NCBI RefSeq assembly: GCF_017873565.1
Contig: NZ_JAGGKH010000003.1
Coordinates: 124,001 to 188,000 of the forward strand
DNA: 64,000 nucleotides
Source of the DNA: Lederbergia galactosidilytica
GTDB taxonomy: Bacteria; Bacillota; Bacilli; Bacillales; Bacillaceae_C
Direction: 5' to 3'
Shown here: positions 48,696 to 56,941 of the stretch, piece by piece
Layout: each line of letters begins with the position of its first letter
Position numbering within the stretch: position 1 is the first letter of the stretch
The notes under the pieces: model-generated
The model's database searches: none
Seen by the model: the letters and a program-made list of their open reading frames with translations, nothing else
Told to the model about the DNA's origin: nothing
Translations under genes and position numbers: made by a program

Positions 48696-49834
48696 AAACA
48701 TTGGTGAAATATGAAATGAAAAAAATCCTCCAAAACAAAACGTTTATTGGTGCATTGATTGTCTCATTATTTGTTTTGGCAGGCATCCTGTTTATTGGTT
48801 TTCATTATTCACAACTTCAAGGAAAAGCTGGCGAAGGTTTGGAGCTTTACCATCAGGTTGTTGAGAAAGGTACTGGAGAATTTAGTGATCGAAAAGTAAG
48901 AGCTATTCTAGCGGATTATATGGATCGATACCAAAAGTCAGATGTAGATAACAGAACTTTTGATTTATTCTCTTGGGAAATTGCTGATACATTTTTTCCG
49001 AATGATAAAAGTGTCTATACAAAAATGAATGATGCAATGGAGCAAGGGGAAAAAACGACAATTGATCAAATCGATCTTAAAACAATAAAAGAAATTGGGT
49101 TTACCCAATTTCAGACGCCATTAAAAATTGGGAGCTTTGTGACATGGAGGGACCTATTTCAAGTCACAAGCCAAATATTCATCCTGACGAGCATTATTGT
49201 CATTTTAATCTGCTCTCTAGTTTTCTCCAGTGATACTTCAAGAAATATGCATCAGTTATTATTGTCGACAAAGTTTGGTAGAAACCAATTAACCATCGCA
49301 AAAATCATTGCTGCCACTTTAATTTCGACTTTTGTATTTCTTTTTATTCAGATGATATCTTTGGGCGCTTTTTATGTTTATAATAGTGGATTTACTGGTT
49401 GGGATACAAGTATTCAAACAAACTTTTCATTAAAGTTGTTTCACTTTCCAGCAGAGATCAATCAATTGCAAGTGTTCTGTTTAGCTATGGCTCTTCATTT
49501 TATTAGTTTGTTATCGATTATAGCGATCACCCTATATGTTTCATCTATCACTCGTTCACCGTTCAGCTCTTTAGCAATGGGGTTAGGGTTGTTCCTTTTG
49601 CCAAAAGCATTCACACAACTAATTAAAAGAGGCATTGTTTATAAACTATTAAACTTATTTCCAATTAACAATTTTCGGATTGAGGATTTTTTAACGCTAA
49701 TGAGCACGAAACAAGAATTTATTCTCCAATCTTTTGGACAAAATATTGTGGTGACCATAACTGTTCTATTGGTGCTGAAAATAATGTTGAATGGTCTCAT
49801 CTATTTGCGAATGAAACAGTATCAAATCACGTAA
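48692..49834 (+). CDS. ABC-2 type transporter permease
   Basis: A 380-residue membrane subunit: first helix at about 20-38, a large extracytoplasmic segment (about 40-155), then five helices from about 157 onward, the last near 348-368. It resembles permeases of bacitracin/lantibiotic-type exporters in layout. ATG at 48692 overlaps the ATPase stop (ATGA) with AGAGGAGAGG upstream. Likely pumps or senses an envelope-active compound, with expression driven by the sigma factor at the head of the operon. Confidence 0.82.
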   Translation: MKTLVKYEMKKILQNKTFIGALIVSLFVLAGILFIGFHYSQLQGKAGEGLELYHQVVEKGTGEFSDRKVRAILADYMDRYQKSDVDNRTFDLFSWEIADTFFPNDKSVYTKMNDAMEQGEKTTIDQIDLKTIKEIGFTQFQTPLKIGSFVTWRDLFQVTSQIFILTSIIVILICSLVFSSDTSRNMHQLLLSTKFGRNQLTIAKIIAATLISTFVFLFIQMISLGAFYVYNSGFTGWDTSIQTNFSLKLFHFPAEINQLQVFCLAMALHFISLLSIIAITLYVSSITRSPFSSLAMGLGLFLLPKAFTQLIKRGIVYKLLNLFPINNFRIEDFLTLMSTKQEFILQSFGQNIVVTITVLLVLKIMLNGLIYLRMKQYQIT

Positions 49835-50004
49835 TTTTTCGTAGGATGGAAAGACCTTGGCTATTAAATAACGTAGTCTCGGATAAAAGTGATGAGATCA
49901 TTCTAAAAGCGACCGATAAAAATATTTTGTATAACTTGTTTTCTTTTCCTAAACCACTGCGTTGTTTGGATTGGAATTTAATGTTCCAATCATCTGTACC
50001 TTAT

Positions 50005-50030
50005 CTGTCTTTCGATAGACAGTTTTCTTC
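50005..50030 (+). terminator. Probable terminator of the sigma-ABC operon
   Basis: CTGTCT (50005-50010) pairs with AGACAG (50017-50022), followed by TTTTCTTC. A second hairpin, GATTGGAA (49969-49976) with TTCCAATC (49984-49991), lies upstream without a T run. The rest of 49835-50149 has no gene I can support. Confidence 0.5.
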
Positions 50031-50149
50031 AGGGTTAAATTACCGGTTTCCATAGTTCAATAAGAGATCATTATATTGAACAAAAGATAAGTAAAGATAA
50101 TAGTGTCAAAATCAAGAAGCAATATCTGTGATTTGCAAAATACCAAGTG

Positions 50150-50947
50150 CTAAAAAATAGTCGGTACAAGTCCGCCATCCATGCGGATAGGAGACCCTTT
50201 GAATGCGGATGCATAAGGACTACATATAAATGTAATGAGTCTGCCTATTTCAGTAGGCCTAATAAATCGTTGTATTTCAGATTGGGGTAGGTTTGTAGTC
50301 ATAAATTCTTTCTCTTTTTCTAAAAAAGTCATATCTTTATGAGGGTATATACCCTCAATTATTTGATGCACGTTTTCAGAGAGTGTTGGTCCCGGCATGA
50401 TCGTATTGACTGTGACTTCTTTTCCTGTTGTTAATTTAGATAAGCTTTTTGACAACGATAGAAGCATTGATTTTGTCATACAATACTGAGGCATTTGTCC
50501 TGAAGGCATAACTGCTTCCTCACTCGCAATAAAGATAATTCTTCCAAAATCATTGTTTAACATTTTAGGTAAATAGAATTTAGATAAACCATTTGCGGCA
50601 AGAACATTGGTGCGAAAGTATTTTTCCCATACTTCATCGGTAACGTCCTTATATTGCATAATTTCATAAATACCCATATTGTTAACTAAAATATCAATAG
50701 TAGGGTATTTTTTAAATATAGATTCTCTTTGTTGAATATCCACAATATCGGCTGTTGCCTTTTGAGGGGAGGTAGTCGGGAAATCTGCTTTGATTTCATT
50801 TACAATTCGTTCTACCTCTTCATCATTTCGTCCATTGATTAATACATGAACACCTTCTTTGGCAAGTTCAATGGCAATTGCTCTACCTATACCTCTCGTT
50901 GCCCCTGTAACTAAAGCTGTTTTATTGTTTAATCCCATATCCATCAT
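50150..50947 (-). CDS. Short-chain dehydrogenase/reductase
   Basis: A 265-residue classical SDR enzyme. Cofactor motif TGATRGIG at residues 14-21, NNMG at about 89-92, and the catalytic triad Ser142, Tyr155 and Lys159 (QYCMTKS). The basic Arg40 after the second strand suggests NADP preference. It ends with the usual FKGSPIRMDGGLVPTIF. Substrate unknown. It lies 59 bp downstream of an AraC-type regulator on the same strand and may be controlled by it. Confidence 0.88.
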   Translation of the reverse strand: MMDMGLNNKTALVTGATRGIGRAIAIELAKEGVHVLINGRNDEEVERIVNEIKADFPTTSPQKATADIVDIQQRESIFKKYPTIDILVNNMGIYEIMQYKDVTDEVWEKYFRTNVLAANGLSKFYLPKMLNNDFGRIIFIASEEAVMPSGQMPQYCMTKSMLLSLSKSLSKLTTGKEVTVNTIMPGPTLSENVHQIIEGIYPHKDMTFLEKEKEFMTTNLPQSEIQRFIRPTEIGRLITFICSPYASAFKGSPIRMDGGLVPTIF

Positions 50948-51006
50948 ACATTTCTCCTTTTACTTTACTAAGATAAAAAATTATATATCGTCTTTTGTAG
51001 TTTTTA

Positions 51007-52044
51007 TTAGGTTTCCTTTTTTAAAACACGGCAATTTATTGAGCTTTTATCGAACTGTTTAGTACGCCAATTTGAAGGAGTATCATCTTCCCAAAGGCGA
51101 AAAGCCCGGTAGAATGAATTTTGGTCTTCATATCCAACTAGGAAGGCCACTTCGCTTATCTCGAGTGATGGGTCTGCTAAATACTCCCGTGCCTGTTCAT
51201 ATCGAACTTGTGTCAACAGATGCTTAAAGCTCGTTTCTTCGTCAGTAAGACGGCGCTGCAGTGTACGATTGCTCATCCCTAACTCGCCTGCGACAGTCTG
51301 AATGTCGGGACGCCCACCAGTCAGGCTGCGTTTCAAGATCCACTTAACCATCTCAGTGATTGAGTTACTGGGCTGTTGCTCATCCAATGATTGGTCCAAT
51401 ACGGGAGTCAAAATCTCTAGCAATTCTCCGTTGTACGAGATAAAGGGCCTATCCAAGTCGCTTCTATGGAGCGTTAATTTGTTACAATTTCCACCGATCT
51501 GGATACGACAGCCGAAATAATCTTCAAGTAACTTTACGTCGCCCATTGAATGTGAAAATTCGACGGACCTTGCTGTCAAGGGTTGACCCGTCCCCCTGCG
51601 CCCTAGCTCCAGAAGAAACGCGAGCGTGATACCAATCAGCATCGATGGAGCAGATTGCTCAGTATTTAACCATTTCAGTTCGATTGTACAATGCTCGTCT
51701 CTCTCGGTGATAAGTAGATTTTCAGGGGGACACATTTGCTTGTACCGAGCCATTCGGATTAGTGCGTCGCGGTAGTCACGAGCATGATAAGCTGCTAGTA
51801 CGGTCGGTGGGTAATGAACAGTTTCAAAGCCAGTCGCGAGCTTGATAATCCCCTTGGCAATATCATCTATAAGATCCGAATAAGCCTGCCAAATCGATAA
51901 GTATTGGTGAATGTTGACAACTGGTTCATGAATAATAGTAAGTGGAAGCCTAGCTTTTCGAACTACTTCATGGGGGGTGATACCTAATTGGTGTAATCCT
52001 GTCCAAAACCCTGTCGGGAATTTAATGCGAGTATAAGACGTCAT
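51007..52044 (-). CDS. AraC-family regulator with Arabinose_bd-type N-terminal domain
   Basis: A 345-residue regulator. The N-terminal 200 residues match the Arabinose_bd type found in OruR/VirS-like proteins (for example SIWQAYSDLIDDIAKGIIKLATGFETVHYPPT). The C-terminal AraC domain is clear: PDIQTVAGELGMSNRTLQRRLTDEETSFKHLLTQVRYEQAREYLADPSLEISEVAFLVGYEDQNSFYRAFRLWEDDTPSNWR. This architecture is mainly found in Gram-negative bacteria, and the DNA here is visibly richer in G+C than its neighbours, so recent transfer is likely. Probable regulator of the SDR gene that follows. Confidence 0.88.
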   Translation of the reverse strand: MTSYTRIKFPTGFWTGLHQLGITPHEVVRKARLPLTIIHEPVVNIHQYLSIWQAYSDLIDDIAKGIIKLATGFETVHYPPTVLAAYHARDYRDALIRMARYKQMCPPENLLITERDEHCTIELKWLNTEQSAPSMLIGITLAFLLELGRRGTGQPLTARSVEFSHSMGDVKLLEDYFGCRIQIGGNCNKLTLHRSDLDRPFISYNGELLEILTPVLDQSLDEQQPSNSITEMVKWILKRSLTGGRPDIQTVAGELGMSNRTLQRRLTDEETSFKHLLTQVRYEQAREYLADPSLEISEVAFLVGYEDQNSFYRAFRLWEDDTPSNWRTKQFDKSSINCRVLKKET

Positions 52045-52293
52045 TTATAAGCCCCCTTTAGCCTTCTATAAATTCACTAAATTTGATTGTGTCCAGCCTT
52101 GTTGGTGGGACAGTTATTATATTACCAACCCACTGTCGCTTTGTAACTAGTAAAAGGCGACATTCCACTTGCTATTTGCGTCAATATCAACACTACCTGC
52201 TAGTGTCTTGGTATTAGGATAAGCTCCTTATTTACTTTAGACTGGATTATCTAGCATATTGGGGGACATCCACTACGAAAACATTCCCGCCCT
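52045..52293. other. Intergenic stretch before the AraC regulator
   Basis: No intact gene. The minus strand near 52251-52330 reads YFKLPTAKAVKGGNVFVVDV and then a stop, which faintly resembles the end of a substrate-binding protein and may be a gene remnant; there is no start. Confidence 0.25.
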
Positions 52294-52476
52294 TTACTGC
52301 TTTGGCTGTTGGTAACTTAAAATAGCCTGTTCCTGCAGATCTAAGAGGTTCTTATCTTTCAACTGAAAGAAGATTAAGTAGTTTTCTAAGAGCAATATCT
52401 CCACTTTTTTAGGGTCTTCAAGAAACCCAACTCTTTTTGTGAATCTTTCATATTTATAGATTGGTGTTTTTCTCAT
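52294..52476 (-). CDS. Small 60-residue hypothetical protein
   Basis: The reading frame gives a protein-like product starting MRKTPIYKYERFTKRVGFLE and including VEILLLENYLIFFQLKDKN. AAGGGAG lies about 20 bases before the ATG, farther than usual, so expression is uncertain. No family recognised. It lies between a foreign-looking regulator and a nitronate monooxygenase gene. Confidence 0.35.
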   Translation of the reverse strand: MRKTPIYKYERFTKRVGFLEDPKKVEILLLENYLIFFQLKDKNLLDLQEQAILSYQQPKQ

Positions 52477-52618
52477 TATTCATATGAATTATACTCCCTT
52501 AACCAAATTTTTTTACTTTTAGAATTTTCTTATGTTACTCTCAACATAGCATAAAGGAATTGAACTGTTTAAATCATGTCATTGGCCAAGAGAGTAAAAG
52601 CTTGAGTTGGGGGAGATT

Positions 52619-53704
52619 ATGTTGTGGCATAAAAATAGGGTGACACAGGCTATAAATATACAATATCCAATTATCCAAGCGGGGATGGCGGGTGGTGTCA
52701 CTACGCCAGAGCTTGTCGCTGCTGTTTCGAACACTGGTGCACTTGGAACGCTTGGTGCTGGCTATTTAAGCCCTGAACAAACGCAAGCGAGTATTCGCAA
52801 GATTAAACAGCTAACCAATCTGCCGTTTGGCGTGAATCTCTTTGTTCCAGAATTACCTGATATAGAAGAAGAGGATATTGAAAAAGCGAATGAATGGCTC
52901 CGACCTTTTCGGGAGGAATTAAACATATCGGAAAAGCCTAAGGTAAAGAAACCGAGTGCCGCTATCTTTGAAAAACAACTAAAAATCATAATGGAAGAAC
53001 AGGTAGCGGTATGTAGTTTTACTTTCGGAATGCCATCAAAAGAAGTGGTTCAGGAATTGAAAAGGAGAAATATAGTTGTGATTGGAACGGCTACAACGGT
53101 AAAAGAAGCAGTGGCTAATCAGGAACAGGGTATGGATATGGTCGTTGTACAAGGAAGTGAAGCAGGTGGCCATCGTGGTACTTTTATCGGAGCCTTTGAG
53201 GAAGCGATGATCGGAACGATAGCACTTGTTCCACAAGTGGTCGATCACCTGGACATACCTGTGATAGCTGCCGGTGGGATTATGGATGGCAGAGGGATTT
53301 TAGCAGCTATGATACTAGGAGCAGAAGCGGTTCAGATGGGGACTGCATTTGTTACTAGTCTTGAAAGTGGCGCGAATATCCAGCATAAAGAAGCTATTTT
53401 GAATAGTCATGAGGAGCAGTTGGTTGTGACCTCGACCTTTAGCGGTAAACCGGCCCGAGGCATTCGCAATGATTTCATTACCAAGATGGCAAAGCATGAA
53501 CAGGAATTGCCAAAATATCCACTACAAAATGCTTTAACAAAATCAATTCGAAGTGAAGCAGCCAAACAAAATCGACCTGAATGGATGTCCCTATGGTGCG
53601 GCCAGCACCCACGTTTAAGTAAACATCAATCCGCCAGTAAGTTAATTTCAGATATCCTCTCGCAAATCGATGAGATTATGATGGGGCAAGTGAAAAGCTG
53701 GTAG
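52619..53704 (+). CDS. Nitronate monooxygenase (2-nitropropane dioxygenase family)
   Basis: FMN-dependent flavoenzyme of 361 residues that detoxifies alkyl nitronates such as propionate 3-nitronate. The TIM barrel has YPIIQAGMAGGVTTPELVAAVSNTGALGTLGAG at the N-terminus, VVVQGSEAGGHRGT with the catalytic His (about residue 189), PVIAAGGIMDGRGILAAMILGAEAVQMGTAFV (about 223-255) and TSTFSGKPARGIRNDF. I use ATG at 52619, preceded by GGGGGAG; a TTG at 52607 lies in that site. Confidence 0.9.
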   Translation: MLWHKNRVTQAINIQYPIIQAGMAGGVTTPELVAAVSNTGALGTLGAGYLSPEQTQASIRKIKQLTNLPFGVNLFVPELPDIEEEDIEKANEWLRPFREELNISEKPKVKKPSAAIFEKQLKIIMEEQVAVCSFTFGMPSKEVVQELKRRNIVVIGTATTVKEAVANQEQGMDMVVVQGSEAGGHRGTFIGAFEEAMIGTIALVPQVVDHLDIPVIAAGGIMDGRGILAAMILGAEAVQMGTAFVTSLESGANIQHKEAILNSHEEQLVVTSTFSGKPARGIRNDFITKMAKHEQELPKYPLQNALTKSIRSEAAKQNRPEWMSLWCGQHPRLSKHQSASKLISDILSQIDEIMMGQVKSW

Positions 53705-53806
53705 CTATCATGCTGACTTTGCTCACTTTTATAAAATCATGATCCACCTTCAAGTGATAGGCACTAGGTTATGTCTGTCCAATTGAAGAGAACCAAGCTA
53801 TTGATC

Positions 53807-53840
53807 GACCGAAAGTGTACATCCACTTTTGGTCTTTTTT
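53807..53840 (+). terminator. Terminator after the nitronate monooxygenase gene
   Basis: GACCGAAAGTG (53807-53817) pairs with CACTTTTGGTC (53824-53834) with one mismatch-free G-U, then T6. The rest of 53705-54194 shows no gene. Confidence 0.8.
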
Positions 53841-54194
53841 AGGCTGTAAAAAACTATAAAATCTTAGCTTATGGAAAAGTTGTTTGATGCTGTAGCATAT
53901 CTAGCCATGTCATCAGGGTTAGCTAGGAAAACTTAAACTTTGCTATTTATTCCTTAGGTCGTGTGCCTTCTACTTTTCTTGCATATCCCCATGCTATATA
54001 TACGAGCTTTTCCTCCTAAAGAAATTGGAAGATTTTTTGTCTATAGCATTGGTTACACGGAGAATTAAGGGGAAATTAAGGTAGAGTTTCTCGAAGCGTA
54101 AGATAGGAAAATTATAATAGCAATGAACTGGGAGAAATCATCCTTTATGAAATAATAGCTTAATAGATCAAAATAGTAGTTTAAATAGGCGGTG

Positions 54195-54695
54195 ATGGAA
54201 ATCTATTCGCGAATAGACGAACCACAAAGACGATTATCGAAGGATGCTGTAAAAGTATGGTTGCTAAGTGAAACGATTGGGAATGTGATTGGTTTTGTCA
54301 TTTTAGGGGGATTATTTTATCTGGATTTTCTATTTTCATGGAAAGTGTGGATTAGTTGGATTTTGCTTGGGATTACCGTCATTTCTCTAGTAGGTGCTAT
54401 CTGGTCATGGATCAGTCCTTTTCTCCTTTATAAAAATTGGCGTTATGATGTAGATGAAGAGTTTTTACAGTTGAAATCAGGTGCCCTCATAGAGGTGCAT
54501 CAACTCGTGCCGATGACCAAGATCCAATCCGTTACAACTAAGCAAGGACCGTTACTAAGAAAATATGGACTCTGCTCGGTTTCTATTGAAACCATTGGTT
54601 CATCACATACAATTCCGGCTTTGTCTAAGGATGTCGCAGTGACATTAAGGAATCAGATTGCTTATTATGCAAAAATTAAGGAAGTGGAGTCATGA
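54195..54695 (+). CDS. ydbS: PH-domain membrane protein, YdbS-like
   Basis: A 166-residue protein with two adjacent helices (about 22-45 and 50-73) and a bacterial PH (bPH2) domain, WRYDVDEEFLQLKSGALIEVHQLVPMTKIQSVTTKQGPLLRKYGLCSVSIETIGSSHTIPAL (about 85-147). I use ATG at 54195, after AGGCGGTG. It overlaps the larger PH-domain gene by four bases, the same order as ydbS-ydbT in B. subtilis, where the pair contributes to resistance against certain bacteriocins. Confidence 0.85.
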   Translation: MEIYSRIDEPQRRLSKDAVKVWLLSETIGNVIGFVILGGLFYLDFLFSWKVWISWILLGITVISLVGAIWSWISPFLLYKNWRYDVDEEFLQLKSGALIEVHQLVPMTKIQSVTTKQGPLLRKYGLCSVSIETIGSSHTIPALSKDVAVTLRNQIAYYAKIKEVES

Positions 54696-56197
54696 TGAAG
54701 GTAGAACGATACCATCCACTACTAATTCTATTTGAACTTTGGAAATTAGTTAGGAACTCTATTTTCTTTGTCGTTTATTTATTCATCATAAAAGGTAACT
54801 CTGACTCGAACTTCGTAACCTATGGTCAGTTTATTTTTATCGTTATTTTTGGGCTAGCACTAGTCTCGATTGTTTTGAAATGGCTGTCCCACAAATACAA
54901 GCTTGAAGGTCGAGCTTTTCATCTCTATAAGGGGATTTTCAGTAAATCAGAGCGAACCATCCCATTTTCTAAAATCCAAAATGTTAACAGACATACATCT
55001 ATATTCCATCGGATTTTTAAGGTTACGTCAATTAGCTTTGAAACGGGCATAAATGGCGATGAGGCAGTTACTTTTGATGTCATTTCTAAATTAGAAGCCG
55101 ATCGAATAGAAGAGTTAATCAAGGTGGATGACGATCAAATATCAACCAAACCTATTCAGGAGGACGACATTTCAGCGGCTTTTAATGTAGACGCTAGTAA
55201 TAGCAAACCAAAGAGAAGGATCCACTTTAAACCGACAAATAGGGATATTTTTAAGGCATCTATTACATCTTTAAGCATTTTAGCCCTTATCCCTTTAATG
55301 GTTTCTTTATATTTCAAACTTGATGATATCTACCCTATTGAAGAAAGAGTAGAGGGGATGTTTTCTGCTATCCAAAGTTCTTGGTGGATTGTCATGTTGG
55401 TGATCATTGTCCTTGTAGTTAGCTCCGTTATTTTTGGCGTCGTTAGGACGTTTTTACAATACGGACAATATGAAATTTCTTCAGATCTAGAGCGGATCTA
55501 TGTTAGGAAGGGCGTAATAGAGGAGAATCATTTTTCAATAGCAAAAGATAAGGTACAAGCTATTGAAATTAAACAATCTTTGATGAAAAGAATGCTCGGA
55601 CTTGCTGAAGTGAAACTAATTAGTGCTGGTCATTCGAATGCTGATGAAGATAAGACTGAGATTAGCTCTCTCTATCCATTTCTCCCTATTAACAGGGCTT
55701 ATGAAATGGTCGCGGAAATTTTACCATCTTTCCAAGTGACAAATGTAATGAATCGTTTACCTAGAAAATCGCTTTGGCTGCGCATATGTCAACCAAGCTG
55801 GTTCTGGATCATTATAACAGCCCTACTCTTTTATTTTAAGCCGTCTATTCTATCTATGGAACAAGCTTGGTGGATCATTTCTGCTATTTTATTCATTATT
55901 ATTTATGTATTAAGATGGCTTGATTTCGTTCATACACGTTACAGTTTAAATGGATCTTTCATTCAAATTAAAACAGGTAGTGTAACTACCTCTTTATTCA
56001 TTTCCAAGCGAAATAAGGTGATTGGAGTGAAAGTAACACGTAACTTGCTGCAAAAGTTATTAGGGCTTGCGAATATTGGTATCGTTTGTCGAGCAAAGCC
56101 AGTATTGCGTGCTGGTGTTGAGGATGTGCCATTAGCGTTTACAGAAATCTTATATCAGTGGTATAAGAGGCGCCGAGAAGAAATTGAAGTTAAATGA
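54692..56197 (+). CDS. ydbT: PH-domain membrane protein, YdbT-like
   Basis: A 501-residue protein containing three bPH2-type repeats, each following a pair of membrane helices: FHLYKGIFSKSERTIPFSKIQNVNRHTS (about residues 76-103), IYVRKGVIEENHFSIAKDKVQAIEIKQS (about 269-296) and IQIKTGSVTTSLFISKRNKVIGVKVTRN (about 428-455). This tandem arrangement defines YdbT. It should function together with the YdbS-like protein in the membrane. Confidence 0.85.
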   Translation: MMKVERYHPLLILFELWKLVRNSIFFVVYLFIIKGNSDSNFVTYGQFIFIVIFGLALVSIVLKWLSHKYKLEGRAFHLYKGIFSKSERTIPFSKIQNVNRHTSIFHRIFKVTSISFETGINGDEAVTFDVISKLEADRIEELIKVDDDQISTKPIQEDDISAAFNVDASNSKPKRRIHFKPTNRDIFKASITSLSILALIPLMVSLYFKLDDIYPIEERVEGMFSAIQSSWWIVMLVIIVLVVSSVIFGVVRTFLQYGQYEISSDLERIYVRKGVIEENHFSIAKDKVQAIEIKQSLMKRMLGLAEVKLISAGHSNADEDKTEISSLYPFLPINRAYEMVAEILPSFQVTNVMNRLPRKSLWLRICQPSWFWIIITALLFYFKPSILSMEQAWWIISAILFIIIYVLRWLDFVHTRYSLNGSFIQIKTGSVTTSLFISKRNKVIGVKVTRNLLQKLLGLANIGIVCRAKPVLRAGVEDVPLAFTEILYQWYKRRREEIEVK

Positions 56198-56439
56198 GAT
56201 TGACCAGCGCTCGCTTCCCTCTCTGGTGACTTTTTCTAAACTCAGGGGAGAGGGATGAGAATTTCTGGCTTATTATCATCGATGGAACTGGTAGAACAAG
56301 GAGAGGATAGGTGACAGGGGAAGATGCCTGAATACACTTATCCTTTTTTGTGCAACATCTGGCTGGCTGTAATGATCACTATAAGCACCTTTTTATTAAT
56401 TTTTTAAACTTGCTCCCGCCAATCATAGTTTAAAAGATT
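56198..56439. other. Intergenic stretch after the PH-domain pair
   Basis: TCCCTCTC near 56216 can pair with GAGAGGGA near 56248, giving a long-looped hairpin without a T run; it may be a weak terminator. Nothing else is supported. Confidence 0.3.
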
Positions 56440-56587
56440 TTATGACATGTTAACCATGTGTTGCATAATGGCATAGTCAGACTGCAATATCTTTTTCACT
56501 TTTACAGATTGGCTGAATTGATTTTCCAGTAAATTGGCAATCGCTTCATACGGGTTCAGCGACGAAATTTACTTGTTTCTCACTCAA
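56440..56587 (-). pseudogene. Small gene interrupted by a one-base frameshift
   Basis: On the minus strand TTG at 56585-56587 follows GTGGAGGAA and encodes SEKQVNFVAEPV before a stop. In the neighbouring frame the sequence carries on as LNPYEAIANLLENQFSQSVK and KKILQSDYAIMQHMVNMS to TAA at 56440-56442. The span is 148 bases, one more than a multiple of three, consistent with a single insertion. The joined product would have about 48 residues, helical and charged. Family not recognised; a sequencing error or programmed frameshift cannot be excluded. Confidence 0.45.
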
Positions 56588-56811
56588 TTCCTCCACTTTT
56601 TACAAAAATCAAATATCCATGTGCAGGCTCTAGTAATGATAAAAGAATATAGTAGGTCGTTTCTGTTAATGGTATTCATAGAATCTTCCATTTTAGAACG
56701 ATATAAAGTTTAACTACAGTTGGACTTAATATCCAGACTTACTTTCTCCCTTTTATCATTTTCAAATATGTTTAAATTGCTGCTTAAAGGTCAAATGTAA
56801 AAGATAGGACA
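56588..56811. other. Intergenic stretch before the P450 operator
   Basis: AT-rich sequence without a gene or hairpin that I can support. Confidence 0.3.
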
Positions 56812-56833
56812 TTTAATCAAACGTTTGATTAAA
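56812..56833. promoter_or_regulatory. Perfect 22-bp palindrome, probable operator of the P450 gene
   Basis: The half-site TTTAATCAAAC is mirrored exactly to give a 22-bp palindrome centred between 56822 and 56823, about 110 bp before the P450 start. Perfect palindromes of this size are typical of TetR-family sites. No regulator gene is adjacent, so control would be from elsewhere. Confidence 0.55.
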
Positions 56834-56941
56834 AAGCTTAAGGTCGCCATCTAAAGGCTGAAGATTTAAAGGGACATCGTTCTAACTTGTCATCCTGCGA
56901 GACGAAGGCGCCTGTAGCAGGACAAAAAGGAGAGCTGAAAT

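Noticed and set aside
49846-50055. Plus-strand frame of 69 codons after the ABC permease
   Set aside because: Covers two hairpins, one a likely terminator, and has no ribosome binding site.
52251-52330. Fragment resembling the end of a substrate-binding protein
   Set aside because: Only about 25 codons of weak resemblance and no upstream continuation.
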